A DNA stretch of 57,654 nt. Source: Ilumatobacteraceae bacterium. GTDB taxonomy: Bacteria > Actinomycetota > Acidimicrobiia > Acidimicrobiales > Iamiaceae. The DNA lies in the NCBI GenBank assembly GCA_025463265.1, contig JAOBWH010000163.1, positions 1-57,654 of the forward strand, given 5' to 3'. Below are positions 8,888-17,100 of the stretch, one piece after another. The stretch's first letter is position 1; every line of letters starts with the position of its first letter. The position numbers and the translations under genes were made by a program. Below the pieces are notes generated by a model. That model searched no databases and had not been told where the DNA came from. It worked only from the letters and a program-made list of their open reading frames with translations.

Positions 8888-9333
8888 CAGATCAGCCAGC
8901 GCCCGCCGAGCAGCCAGAGGTACGCCAGATAGGCGACGACGAGCGCGACCCCTCCCCACTGCCCGCCGGCGGCGAGCGCGACGCCGGCCGCTCCCCAGAT
9001 CCCGGTGACGATGAGCCGGGCCGTGATGCTGACACCGGTACCGATCACGTCCCCCACGGACCGGCTCGGGCGCGCCGCGGCGGCCGGCCGGGCGGGCGGA
9101 GCCGTGGATGCCGCTGGCGGGGCTTCCACCCTCGATGCGACCATCGGGACCCTGGGCACGTCGGGAGCCGCCGGAGCGCTCGGGCCCCGCGCCACCGTGG
9201 GCACCCCGCCGAGGCCCGGCACCGGGTCCTGGTTGACCACGCCGTGGTCACGGACGCTGGCCGTCCACGCTCCGTTCGAGCGGAGGCGTTCGGCATGCCT
9301 GCCCGTCGGATCGTTCGCCCACTCCTCGGTCAT
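8884..9333 (-). CDS. Small DUF2510-type membrane protein
   Basis: 149 residues. The N-terminus W-A-N-D-P-T-G-R-H-A-E-R-L-R-S-N-G-A-W-T-A-S-V-R is split here only for listing; it is the same module as in the neighbouring 6646-8129 gene, so the two are paralogous at their N-termini. A Pro/Ala linker follows, then two hydrophobic segments near the C-terminus (I-V-T-G-I-W-G-A-A-G-V-A-L and V-A-L-V-V-A-Y-L-A-Y-L-W-L-L). ATG at 9333 is chosen because GGGGGAG precedes it and the domain starts there. TAGGGT on the minus strand (plus 9371-9376) is a likely -10. It is coupled to the methyltransferase. Function unknown. Confidence 0.75.
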   Translation of the reverse strand: MTEEWANDPTGRHAERLRSNGAWTASVRDHGVVNQDPVPGLGGVPTVARGPSAPAAPDVPRVPMVASRVEAPPAASTAPPARPAAAARPSRSVGDVIGTGVSITARLIVTGIWGAAGVALAAGGQWGGVALVVAYLAYLWLLGGRWLIW

Positions 9334-9466
9334 CGTGCTCCCCCACCCAAAGCCCACAACGGTTCGGAAACCCTAGTGGGTGCCCCCGGCCGCTGATCAC
9401 CTCACCGCTCCCCTCGCAGCCGGACCGATTCCGGCCTCGGCGGCGGGCGGAGCTCCCTGACGTCGC

Positions 9467-10588
9467 TCAGGTGGGACCGGGGTCGGCCGGCTGCGGCCGG
9501 TGCCGGCGGAGCTCGCCGGTGTCGTCGCGCACGGCCAGGAAGACGGCCTTGACGGACCCGACGAGCGGCGTGGCGACCAGCGCCCCGGGGACACCGGCCG
9601 CGGTGCCGCCGACGATGGCGGCGATCATCGTGGTCGGCGGCGAGAGGTTGACCGCCTTGCCGACGATCGCGGGGGCGATGAAGTAGTTCTCCGCGCTCAT
9701 GTAGGCCACGAAGGCGGCCCCGGCCAGCGCCCCCGTCAACGCCCCCTCGGTGAGGGCGAGCACGACGAACACCGAGCCGCCGAGGAAGCCGCCGATCTGC
9801 GGGATCAGGTTGGTGATCATCACCCAGATCGCGGCGAGCACGATGAGCGGCACGCCGAGCACGAGCCCCACCGCCAAGATGTAGACGCCGTTCATCACCG
9901 CCAGCAGCAGCGAACCCGCGAAGTACCGCCCGAGGATGTCGTAGACGAGGTTGCCGCCTCGGTCCACGCGCGGCCAGAGGTGCGCGGGGATGACGCAGCG
10001 GGTCCGCTCCACGAGCGTCTCGCCGTCGAGGAGGAAGGCCAGCGTGAGCAGCAGGACCTGCACGATGCTGGCGATGCCGAGCACGAGCCGGTTCATGGTG
10101 TCGCTCACGCTGTCGACGGTGACGCTGCCGGGGAGCTGCTCGAGCCAGACGTCGGACTTGGCGGCGATGTCGGCCTCGGCCACACGGTCGCCCACGACCG
10201 GGAAGTCGTAGAACTGCTCGAGCGTCGTCGGCAGGTCGTCGGAGAACGCGCCCGCCTGGCGCACGGCCGGCGGGATCAGGAACACCACGAAGACCACCAG
10301 GGCGCCGACCAGCGTCAGGCTGACCACGGCGGTGGCCGCGCCGCGGGACGCACCCCGGTCCTGCAGCGCCCGGACCGGCCGATCGAGCGCCAGCGCGAGC
10401 ACGCCCCCGATGACGATCTTGGTGAGCGAGTCCGTGGTGGACCCGGCGAACCCGGACACCACCAGCAAGAAGAGCACGCCGAGGGCCAGGTGGAGGTACG
10501 AGTGCCAGTCGACGACCGCCAGGATGCGCCCATCCTCGATGCCGATGTCGCGGGCCGAGGGGGTTGCGTCCGATCCGGGGTCGGTCAT
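9467..10588 (-). CDS. AI-2E family transporter
   Basis: A 373-residue polytopic membrane protein of the AI-2E/PerM family. Family traits include the early paired helices, a long soluble stretch in the middle (roughly residues 110-200), and the conserved late region N-L-I-P-Q-I-G-G-F-L-G-G with G-V-P-G-A-L-V-A-T-P at the end. Family members export diverse small molecules or act as ion antiporters; the AI-2 link is historical. Two ATGs lie in tandem (10591 and 10588); 10588 is chosen because a TAGGCT hexamer ends exactly 7 nt before it, fitting a leaderless mRNA. It is divergent from a second family member. Confidence 0.9.
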   Translation of the reverse strand: MTDPGSDATPSARDIGIEDGRILAVVDWHSYLHLALGVLFLLVVSGFAGSTTDSLTKIVIGGVLALALDRPVRALQDRGASRGAATAVVSLTLVGALVVFVVFLIPPAVRQAGAFSDDLPTTLEQFYDFPVVGDRVAEADIAAKSDVWLEQLPGSVTVDSVSDTMNRLVLGIASIVQVLLLTLAFLLDGETLVERTRCVIPAHLWPRVDRGGNLVYDILGRYFAGSLLLAVMNGVYILAVGLVLGVPLIVLAAIWVMITNLIPQIGGFLGGSVFVVLALTEGALTGALAGAAFVAYMSAENYFIAPAIVGKAVNLSPPTTMIAAIVGGTAAGVPGALVATPLVGSVKAVFLAVRDDTGELRRHRPQPADPGPT

Positions 10589-10594
10589 CATCGG

Positions 10595-10601
10595 TAGCCT
10601 A
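10595..10601. promoter_or_regulatory. Shared bidirectional -10 element between two AI-2E transporter genes
   Basis: The 15-18 nt between the two divergent starts contain TAGCCTA, a near-perfect palindrome. On the plus strand TAGCCT ends 6 nt before GTG 10607. On the minus strand TAGGCT ends 7 nt before ATG 10588. Both fit a TANNNT -10 with the transcript starting at the start codon. Confidence 0.65.
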
Positions 10602-10606
10602 CGACC

Positions 10607-11677
10607 GTGCCCCGACCGACGATGGCGAACCGCCCCCAGTGGACGGCGCGACGGGTCCGGGCGTCGGGTTCGTCGGTCGTGCTGGCCATCGCCACGATCG
10701 TGGCGGTCGTCGTCGCCCGCAACATCTTCGTCGCGGCGCGCCAGCCCATCGGCTGGGTCGTCGCCGCCGCGGTGACCGCCCTCGTCCTGTGGCCCATCAT
10801 CGACCGCCTCGACCGCTGGGTGCCGCGGGGGCTCGGCATCGTGGTCACGCTGCTGATCGCCGCCGGGACGATCGTCGCCCTCTGGCTCGGCGTCACCCAC
10901 GAGGTGCAGGGGCAGCTGAGCGAGCTCAAGCAGTCGCTGCCCGTCGCCGCCACCGAGCTGCAGGAGCGAGGCGGTGATGACGGCGTGCTGGCCCAGCTGC
11001 GGTTCGGGTCGCTGGTCGAGGATCTCGTCGACCAGGCCTCCGAGCGGGTCGCCCCCGAACCGACGTTGGAGGACGCCGCCGGCACGGTCCCGGCGTTCCT
11101 CATCAGCGGCATCCTGGTCATCTTCTTCCTGGTGTGGGGGCCGTCGATGCTCGACGGGGCCCAGAAGCAGATCAGCGACCCCGAGCGCCAGGAGTACGTG
11201 GGCCAGATCGCGGCGAGGGCCGCCTGGCTCACCCAGCGCTACGTCATCACCGCCGCCGCCCTCGGCACCCTCACCGGCTTGATCGGCGGCGCGCTCGCCT
11301 GGTGGGCCGGCCTGCCCACGCCGCTCGTGCTCGGCGTGGTGCTCGGCGTCGCCAGCGTCATCCCGTACGTGGGCATCCTCTTCGGCGCCATCCCGGTCCT
11401 CTTGCTGGCGGTGGCGTCGCAGTCCGATGCCGAGGTCGTCGGCCTCGCGATCGCGGTCATCGCGCTGCAGGCGGGCTACACCACCGTGCTCCGACGGCTC
11501 TCCCAGCGAGGCGTCCTCAAGGCCGGCCCGGCGATCATCGTCGTCGCCGCCCTCGCCGGCTCCGACCTCTACGGCCTCGGCGGCGCGCTGGTGATGGTCG
11601 TCGCCGGCATCTTCGCCGTCGCCGCCATCGAAGCCGACTCGGAGCTGGCCGGGCCCACGCCCCTCACCAACTGCTGA
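10607..11677 (+). CDS. AI-2E family transporter, divergent paralog
   Basis: 356 residues with at least seven hydrophobic segments. It shares the family layout with the gene on the other strand, including the soluble central segment (G-Q-L-S-E-L-K-Q-S-L to about residue 160) and the late block V-L-G-V-A-S-V-I-P-Y-V-G-I-L-F-G-A. Sequence identity to its divergent neighbour looks low, so they are old paralogs and not a recent duplication. The GTG at 10607 is chosen because the -10 hexamer ends 6 nt before it; an internal ATG five codons later is the alternative. The transported molecule is unknown. Confidence 0.85.
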   Translation: MPRPTMANRPQWTARRVRASGSSVVLAIATIVAVVVARNIFVAARQPIGWVVAAAVTALVLWPIIDRLDRWVPRGLGIVVTLLIAAGTIVALWLGVTHEVQGQLSELKQSLPVAATELQERGGDDGVLAQLRFGSLVEDLVDQASERVAPEPTLEDAAGTVPAFLISGILVIFFLVWGPSMLDGAQKQISDPERQEYVGQIAARAAWLTQRYVITAAALGTLTGLIGGALAWWAGLPTPLVLGVVLGVASVIPYVGILFGAIPVLLLAVASQSDAEVVGLAIAVIALQAGYTTVLRRLSQRGVLKAGPAIIVVAALAGSDLYGLGGALVMVVAGIFAVAAIEADSELAGPTPLTNC

Positions 11678-11680
11678 GCC

Positions 11681-11708
11681 CCACCTTCTCGAGCGGCCCC
11701 GCCCTGGT
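11681..11708 (+). repeat. 28-bp repeat, copy 1 (24/28 matches to the tRNA-Arg 5' flank)
   Basis: This stretch just after the plus-strand AI-2E gene matches 20350-20377 at 24 of 28 positions. In the second copy the last 8 bases are the 5' end of tRNA-Arg. It may be a relict of a rearrangement; no full tRNA is present here. Confidence 0.5.
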
Positions 11709-11961
11709 GGGCCGGGCGAGAACCCGAACCGGCCGAGTCAGAGGCTGCGGGACGTGGAGGTTCGGAACGGATTCGCATCTCGGAACGGTTCCATCAACTC
11801 CGACGCGGACGAACGGGTCTGCCGGGTCGTCAGCACCGACCTGACCGCCCGAGCGGACGGCGACCGGACCCGTTTGGCGGGACGAGCAGCGGGCAGATCG
11901 GGCATGACCGCGAGCACGACGGACGATCGCGCCGTCGACTTCGCCCCCCCGGGAGGCCCTG

Positions 11962-12177
11962 ATGCCCAAGCCACAACAGCCCGAGCTCCGGCGCAACGGC
12001 TACGGCGCGACCGACGACGACAGTGCCAAGGTCCGCGCCGATCACATCGGCGCCAGCCCCTCAGAGGACATCGGCCCGGTTCCCCCCGAGAGTCGCGCCG
12101 GTCACCATCCCGAGACCGACCACGACAAGCCCACCGGTCCGCCGCCCCGACCCTCCGACGAACCCGACGCCGCCTGA
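11962..12177 (+). CDS. Small hydrophilic protein, conserved-looking
   Basis: 71 residues, highly polar, with no membrane or signal segment. The ATG has a good ribosome site (GGGAGG at 11951-11956). The C-terminal half carries G-P-V-P-P-E-S-R-A-G-H-H-P-E-T-D-H-D-K-P; a similar G-P-V-P...P-G-H-H-P-E pattern recurs in small actinobacterial proteins of unknown function, as far as I recall. It lies 47 nt before recQ on the same strand and may share its transcript. It is probably disordered. Role unknown. Confidence 0.65.
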   Translation: MPKPQQPELRRNGYGATDDDSAKVRADHIGASPSEDIGPVPPESRAGHHPETDHDKPTGPPPRPSDEPDAA

Positions 12178-12224
12178 GGCAGCTCTCTGTTCCTGCGCCC
12201 GCCAGCCGATCGCCCGGAGGGCCG

Positions 12225-13904
12225 ATGACGATCAACGTCGAAGAACTGCACCGCCGCGCTACAGATGCGCTCGCCGACCTCCTCGGCCACGAGGAGCCTC
12301 GACCCGGACAGGTCGAGGCGATCGCCGGGCTGCTGGACGGACGCGACACCCTCGCCGTGCTCGCGACCGGTGCCGGCAAGTCATCGATCTACCAGGTTGC
12401 GGCGGCGCTGCTCCCCGGACCGACCGTGGTGGTCTCGCCCCTCATCGCGCTCCAGCACGACCAGCAACGGGTCATCGCCGAGTCCGACGTCGGTGCCGCC
12501 GGCGCAGCCAACTCGACGCGATCGGACCGGGCGCGGGCGGACCTGCTCGAGGCGGCCGAGGCGGGCGACGTCGAGTTCGTGTTCCTCGCGCCGGAGCAGT
12601 TCCGTCGGCCCGAGACGCTCGAACGGCTGCGGGCCGCCGCGCCCTCGCTGTTCGTGGTCGACGAGGCCCACTGCGTCAGCGTGTGGGGACATGACTTCCG
12701 TCCCGACTACCTCCGTCTCGGTCCGGTGATCGAGTCGCTGGGCCACCCGCCCGTGCTGGCGCTGACGGCGACAGCCGCGCCGCCCGTGCAGGACGAGATC
12801 ATCGAGCGCATCGGCATGCAGGCGCCGGTTCGCGTGGTCACCGGCTTCGACCGCCCCCAGCTCCACCTCGAGGTCGTCACCTGCACCGACGCACGGACCA
12901 AGGCGCAGGGACTCCTCGACCGGGTGCAGCAGACCACCGGGACGGGCCTCGTCTACGTCGCCACTCGCCGCACGGCGGAGGAGCTCGCCGCTGCGCTCGA
13001 GGAGCGGGGAGAAGCGGCCGCGGCCTACCACGCCGGCCTCCCTGCGGCGCAGCGCAAGGAGACCCAGGACGCCTTCCTGGGCGGAGATCTGCGAGTGGTC
13101 GTGGCGACCAACGCGTTCGGCATGGGGATCGACAAGCCCGACGTCCGCTTCGTGTTCCACCACGACGTGCCCGAATCGCTCGACGCCTACTACCAGGAGA
13201 TCGGTCGAGCCGGACGAGACGGCGAGCGAGCGGAGGCCGTCCTGTGGTGGCGGTCCGCCGACCTCGAGAAGCGCCACTTCGCAAGCGGAGCCATCGATCC
13301 GGACGAGGCCGAGCTGGCCCGACTGTGCTCGGCGGTTCGTGGCGGCGAGACCACCGTGGCGGAGGCAGCTGCTCGAACCGACCTCGCCCCCGGGCGCGCC
13401 GATCGGCTCGTCAACCTGCTCGTCGAAGCGGGCGTGGTGGAGCTGGCCGAGCCGAACCTGGTCACCTGGATCGACGGCGCAGACGACGCCTCCTCGGGCA
13501 CCAGTAGCGGAGCGTTGGACGCAGCGGTGGCTGCCGCCGTCGGCGCCGCGCAGCGACGGCGGAAGCTCGCCCGCTCGAGGGTCGAGATGGTGCGGGTCTA
13601 CGCCGAAGGTCGCGGCTGCCGCCGCGAGCGCCTCCTCTCCTACTTCGGCGACACATACCAGGGCCCCTGCGGCCACTGCGATCGGTGCGACACCGTCAGC
13701 GAGCCGGCCGCTCGAGAGGTGCTCGCCGACGAGCGGCCGTTCGCCGTCGGAGATCCGGTGGAGCACCGAAGCTGGGGGCACGGGCGGGTGGTCCAGCTCG
13801 AAGGCGTCGATCGCGCCACGGTGCTGTTCGACGACGTCGGTTACAAGCAGCTCCTCGTCCCGCTCGCTCTCGAGCACGGCATCCTCAGGCCCTCGCAGGG
13901 TTGA
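12225..13904 (+). CDS. recQ: RecQ-family ATP-dependent DNA helicase without HRDC domain
   Basis: A 559-residue superfamily 2 helicase. Walker A is A-T-G-A-G-K-S-S (47-54) and motif II is D-E-A-H (146-149), followed by the RecQ signature C-V-S-V-W-G-H-D-F-R-P-D-Y. Motif VI contains G-R-A-G-R-D-G. The zinc-binding cysteines appear as C-R-R-E-R...C-G-H-C-D-R-C. No HRDC domain follows; instead the last 50 residues (G-D-P-V-E-H-R-S-W-G-H-G-R-V-V) form a small beta domain like those at some helicase C-termini. It unwinds DNA 3' to 5' in recombination and repair. ATG 12225 has GGAGG at 12216-12220; the upstream open frame to 11754 is not coding-like. Confidence 0.93.
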   Translation: MTINVEELHRRATDALADLLGHEEPRPGQVEAIAGLLDGRDTLAVLATGAGKSSIYQVAAALLPGPTVVVSPLIALQHDQQRVIAESDVGAAGAANSTRSDRARADLLEAAEAGDVEFVFLAPEQFRRPETLERLRAAAPSLFVVDEAHCVSVWGHDFRPDYLRLGPVIESLGHPPVLALTATAAPPVQDEIIERIGMQAPVRVVTGFDRPQLHLEVVTCTDARTKAQGLLDRVQQTTGTGLVYVATRRTAEELAAALEERGEAAAAYHAGLPAAQRKETQDAFLGGDLRVVVATNAFGMGIDKPDVRFVFHHDVPESLDAYYQEIGRAGRDGERAEAVLWWRSADLEKRHFASGAIDPDEAELARLCSAVRGGETTVAEAAARTDLAPGRADRLVNLLVEAGVVELAEPNLVTWIDGADDASSGTSSGALDAAVAAAVGAAQRRRKLARSRVEMVRVYAEGRGCRRERLLSYFGDTYQGPCGHCDRCDTVSEPAAREVLADERPFAVGDPVEHRSWGHGRVVQLEGVDRATVLFDDVGYKQLLVPLALEHGILRPSQG

Positions 13905-14174
13905 GGTGGCGTGGGGCCGCAGCGAGAGGGCGCTTTCCCGCGGAGCACGGCGCGTTCACTCAGGCGGGTTGACCCTCCTCACCCCTCTGACCTGCGCACT
14001 AGGCCGATCGACCCAATTCTGGCGAAGTTGACGACTTTGTCAGGTTCAGGCGTGGCCCAGGCGGCCCGCGGCGTGTAGAACCACTTTTGCTGGGCAGATG
14101 TCCGGCTTCGTGGTCGAGCCGCCCGGGCGCATGGCGATCGACCCAAGGTCCGTCCCGGGGAGGGGCGCGCAACG

Positions 14175-17100
14175 ATGCAGGCTGTTCGACGTTCCATCAC
14201 GAGTGCTCGACCGAGGACGGCAGGATCTCACCGCCGACCGCTTGCCCTCCTGGTGCTGGCCCTGCTCTCCGGTGTGCTGTCGCTCATCACCGTGGCCGCC
14301 ACGCCGCAGCCTGCGGCCGCGGCCGAGGCCACGTCGCTCTCGGCCATCGCCGCCGGTTCCCAGCACTCCTGCGGCGTAACCGCGTCGGGGGCGGCGGTCT
14401 GCTGGGGCGCCAACTACGTCGGCCAGCTGGGCACGGGAACCACGTCGAGCACCCCGACCACGGCGCCCTCGCAGGTGAAGGGCCTGACCTCCGGGGTGAC
14501 CGCGATCTCGGTGGGCGGCAGCACCTCGTGCGCCGTCGTCTCCGGTGCGGCCTGGTGCTGGGGCTGGAACGCGAACGGCGAGCTGGGGACCACTGGGGTC
14601 GGATCCAGCTCGACGGTCCCCGTGCAGGTGCCCGGCCTGACCTCGGGGGTGACGGCGATCTCCTCCGGCGAGAACCACTCGTGTGCGGTCGCCTCAGGCG
14701 TCGCCTGGTGCTGGGGCTTCAACAACTACGGCGCGCTGGGGAACAACACCACGTCAGGTGCCACCCCGCCGGTGGTGGCGTCGGGGCTGACATCCGGCGT
14801 GACGGCGATCTCCGCCGGCACCTCCCATTCTTGCGCCGTGGTGTTCGGTGCGGCGAAGTGCTGGGGCCTGAACGGGAGCGGTCAGTTGGGCACCGACTCC
14901 GTGCCCTCCTACTCACCGGTTCCGGTGCAGGTCACGGGGCTGACCTCGGGGGTGGCGGCGATTTCGGCCGGCGATGCGCATTCGTGCGCCGTCGTGCTCT
15001 TCGGCGCGAAGTGCTGGGGGAGCAACGCGAACGGCCAGCTGGGGAACGGGGCGACGGGGGCCGCGCCCGTGCTCGCGCCCGTTCCGGTGTCGGGTCTGGC
15101 CACGGGGGTCACGGCCATCTCTGCCGGCGAGGGCCATTCGTGTGCGGTGGCCGCGGGTGCGGTGGACTGCTGGGGCTCGAACGGTTCGGGTCGCCTGGGC
15201 AACGACTCGCTCACGGCGTCTTCGGTGCCGGTCGCCGTGCCGGGCCTGACGGCTGGGGCCTCGGCCATCTCGGCGGGACATGCGCGCACGTGTGCCGTGG
15301 TCTCGGGTGTCGCCTCGTGCTGGGGCAGCGAGATCGGCGGCGGGAACGGCAACTACACGGCGACGAAGTCCTCGGTACCGCTTCCGGTCTGGGGGTTGAC
15401 ATCGGGGGTCACGTCCATGGCCGCGGCTGCGACCAGCAGCTGCGCCGCGGTATCGGGCGCGGCGAAGTGCTGGGGCAGCGATGCGTTCATGGGGAACGGT
15501 GCGGTCGCAGGGGCGGCTGACTCGCCGATGGCAGTGCCGGTGTCAGCGCTCGGGACGGGCGTGACGGCGGTGGCCTCGGGACCCGACCACTCGTGCGCCG
15601 TGGTCTCGGGTGCGGCGAAGTGCTGGGGCAAGGGCGGCGACGGGCAACTGGGCAACAACGGGTTCAGCGACTCGACCGTTCCCGTCCAGGTGTCCTCCCT
15701 GACCTCCGGCGTGACCGCGATCTCGGTCGGGGCCAAGCACTCGTGCGCCATCGTGACCGGGTTTCCGGTGTGCTGGGGGTCGAACGCGAGCGGCCAGCTC
15801 GGCAACGGCTCGAGTACCAGCTCGTCGGTTCCGGTCGACGTGCTCGGTCTGTCCTACCCGGTGACGGCGATCTCCGCCGGCACCTCGCACTCGTGCGCCG
15901 TAGCGTCGGGTGCTGCGAAGTGCTGGGGCGCCGGCGGCTACCTCGGGAACGGCTCGTTCAGCGGCTCTTCGCTTCCCGTGCCGGTGACGGGCTTGAGCTC
16001 CGGAGTGACCTCGATCGTCGCAGGCCAGTACCACTCGTGCGCCGTCGCGTCGGGCGCCGCCAAGTGCTGGGGCATCAACACCTGGGGCAACCTCGGTGTC
16101 GGCCAAGGCATCTCCCAGACCACGGCGCCGTTCCAGGTGACGGGTTTGACGTCGGGCGTCAGTTCGGTCTCGGTGGGGCCCAAGCACTCCTGCGCGGTCG
16201 TGTCGGGCGCCGCCATGTGCTGGGGCAGCAACGACTTCGGCCAGCTGGGCAACCCCACGTCGCAGGCATGGGTCCCCGTGCCGGTGGAAGGCCTGACCGA
16301 AGATGTGACGGCGGTGTCGGGCGGCACCTCGCACACGTGCGCCGTGGTGGCCGGAGCGGGCCAGTGCTGGGGCTCCGGAGCCCGCGGCCAGCTCGGCGTG
16401 ACCACCGGGGTGCCGGTCGCCGTCCCCGGCGGGCAGGTCTTCGCCAGCGCGCCGAACGCGGCGCCGTTGGCGCTCGGTGCTTCGCACGAGCTGCAGCGGG
16501 GTGCGGCGAACGCGATCACGTTCAACCTGGCGGCGGTCGACGCCGAGGGCGACCCGTTCGACGGCTCGGTCACGGGAACCGGGTTCACCGTCGTGGGGGG
16601 CGGCGGCCCTGGCCCGCTCTCGTGCACGAAGGCCGGCGTGTGCACCTTCTCGGCGTCGTCGGCCGCCCAACCAGGGGCCTACACGTTCCTCTGGACCGTG
16701 AAGGACCCCACCTCCTCCTCGGCGGCGATGACCGAGACGCTCGTCGTGAAGAACACGGCGCCGACGGTGGTGCCGCTGACGGTGAACGACGTGCAGCGCG
16801 GCCGTCCCGCCGCAGACGAGGCGTTCACGCTCCCCGGGTTCGACACCAACGGTGATCCGCTGTCCTACACCGTGGTGACGAGGCCGTCCGTCGGCACGCT
16901 GACCTGTTCTTCCGCCGGCTCCTGCACGTACACGGTTCCGGCGAACACGGCAGCGGGGAACCGCACCTTCACCTACCGCGCCAGCGACGGCAACGACACC
17001 TCGACGACGGAGACGGTGACCTTGGGCATCGCCAACACCGCCCCCGTCGCGAACAACGTCGGTCCGCTGCATGTGACGGTCGGTTCGGGGCGGTCGGTCA

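Noticed and set aside
11758-11793. Direct repeat GGAACGGATTC / GGAACGGTTCC as an operator
   Set aside because: Only two imperfect copies, no clear promoter or gene start nearby to support it.
11754-12224. N-terminal extension of RecQ by 157 codons
   Set aside because: It overlaps a small gene in another frame, is Arg/Pro-rich without helicase similarity, and GGAGG marks ATG 12225.
14028-14081. TTGACG before the RCC1 gene as a -35 promoter box
   Set aside because: No -10 hexamer at a usual spacing.
14330-16420. Periodic DNA repeats that might suggest a CRISPR array or tandem repeat
   Set aside because: The period follows protein RCC1 repeats in one frame; bases vary between copies.
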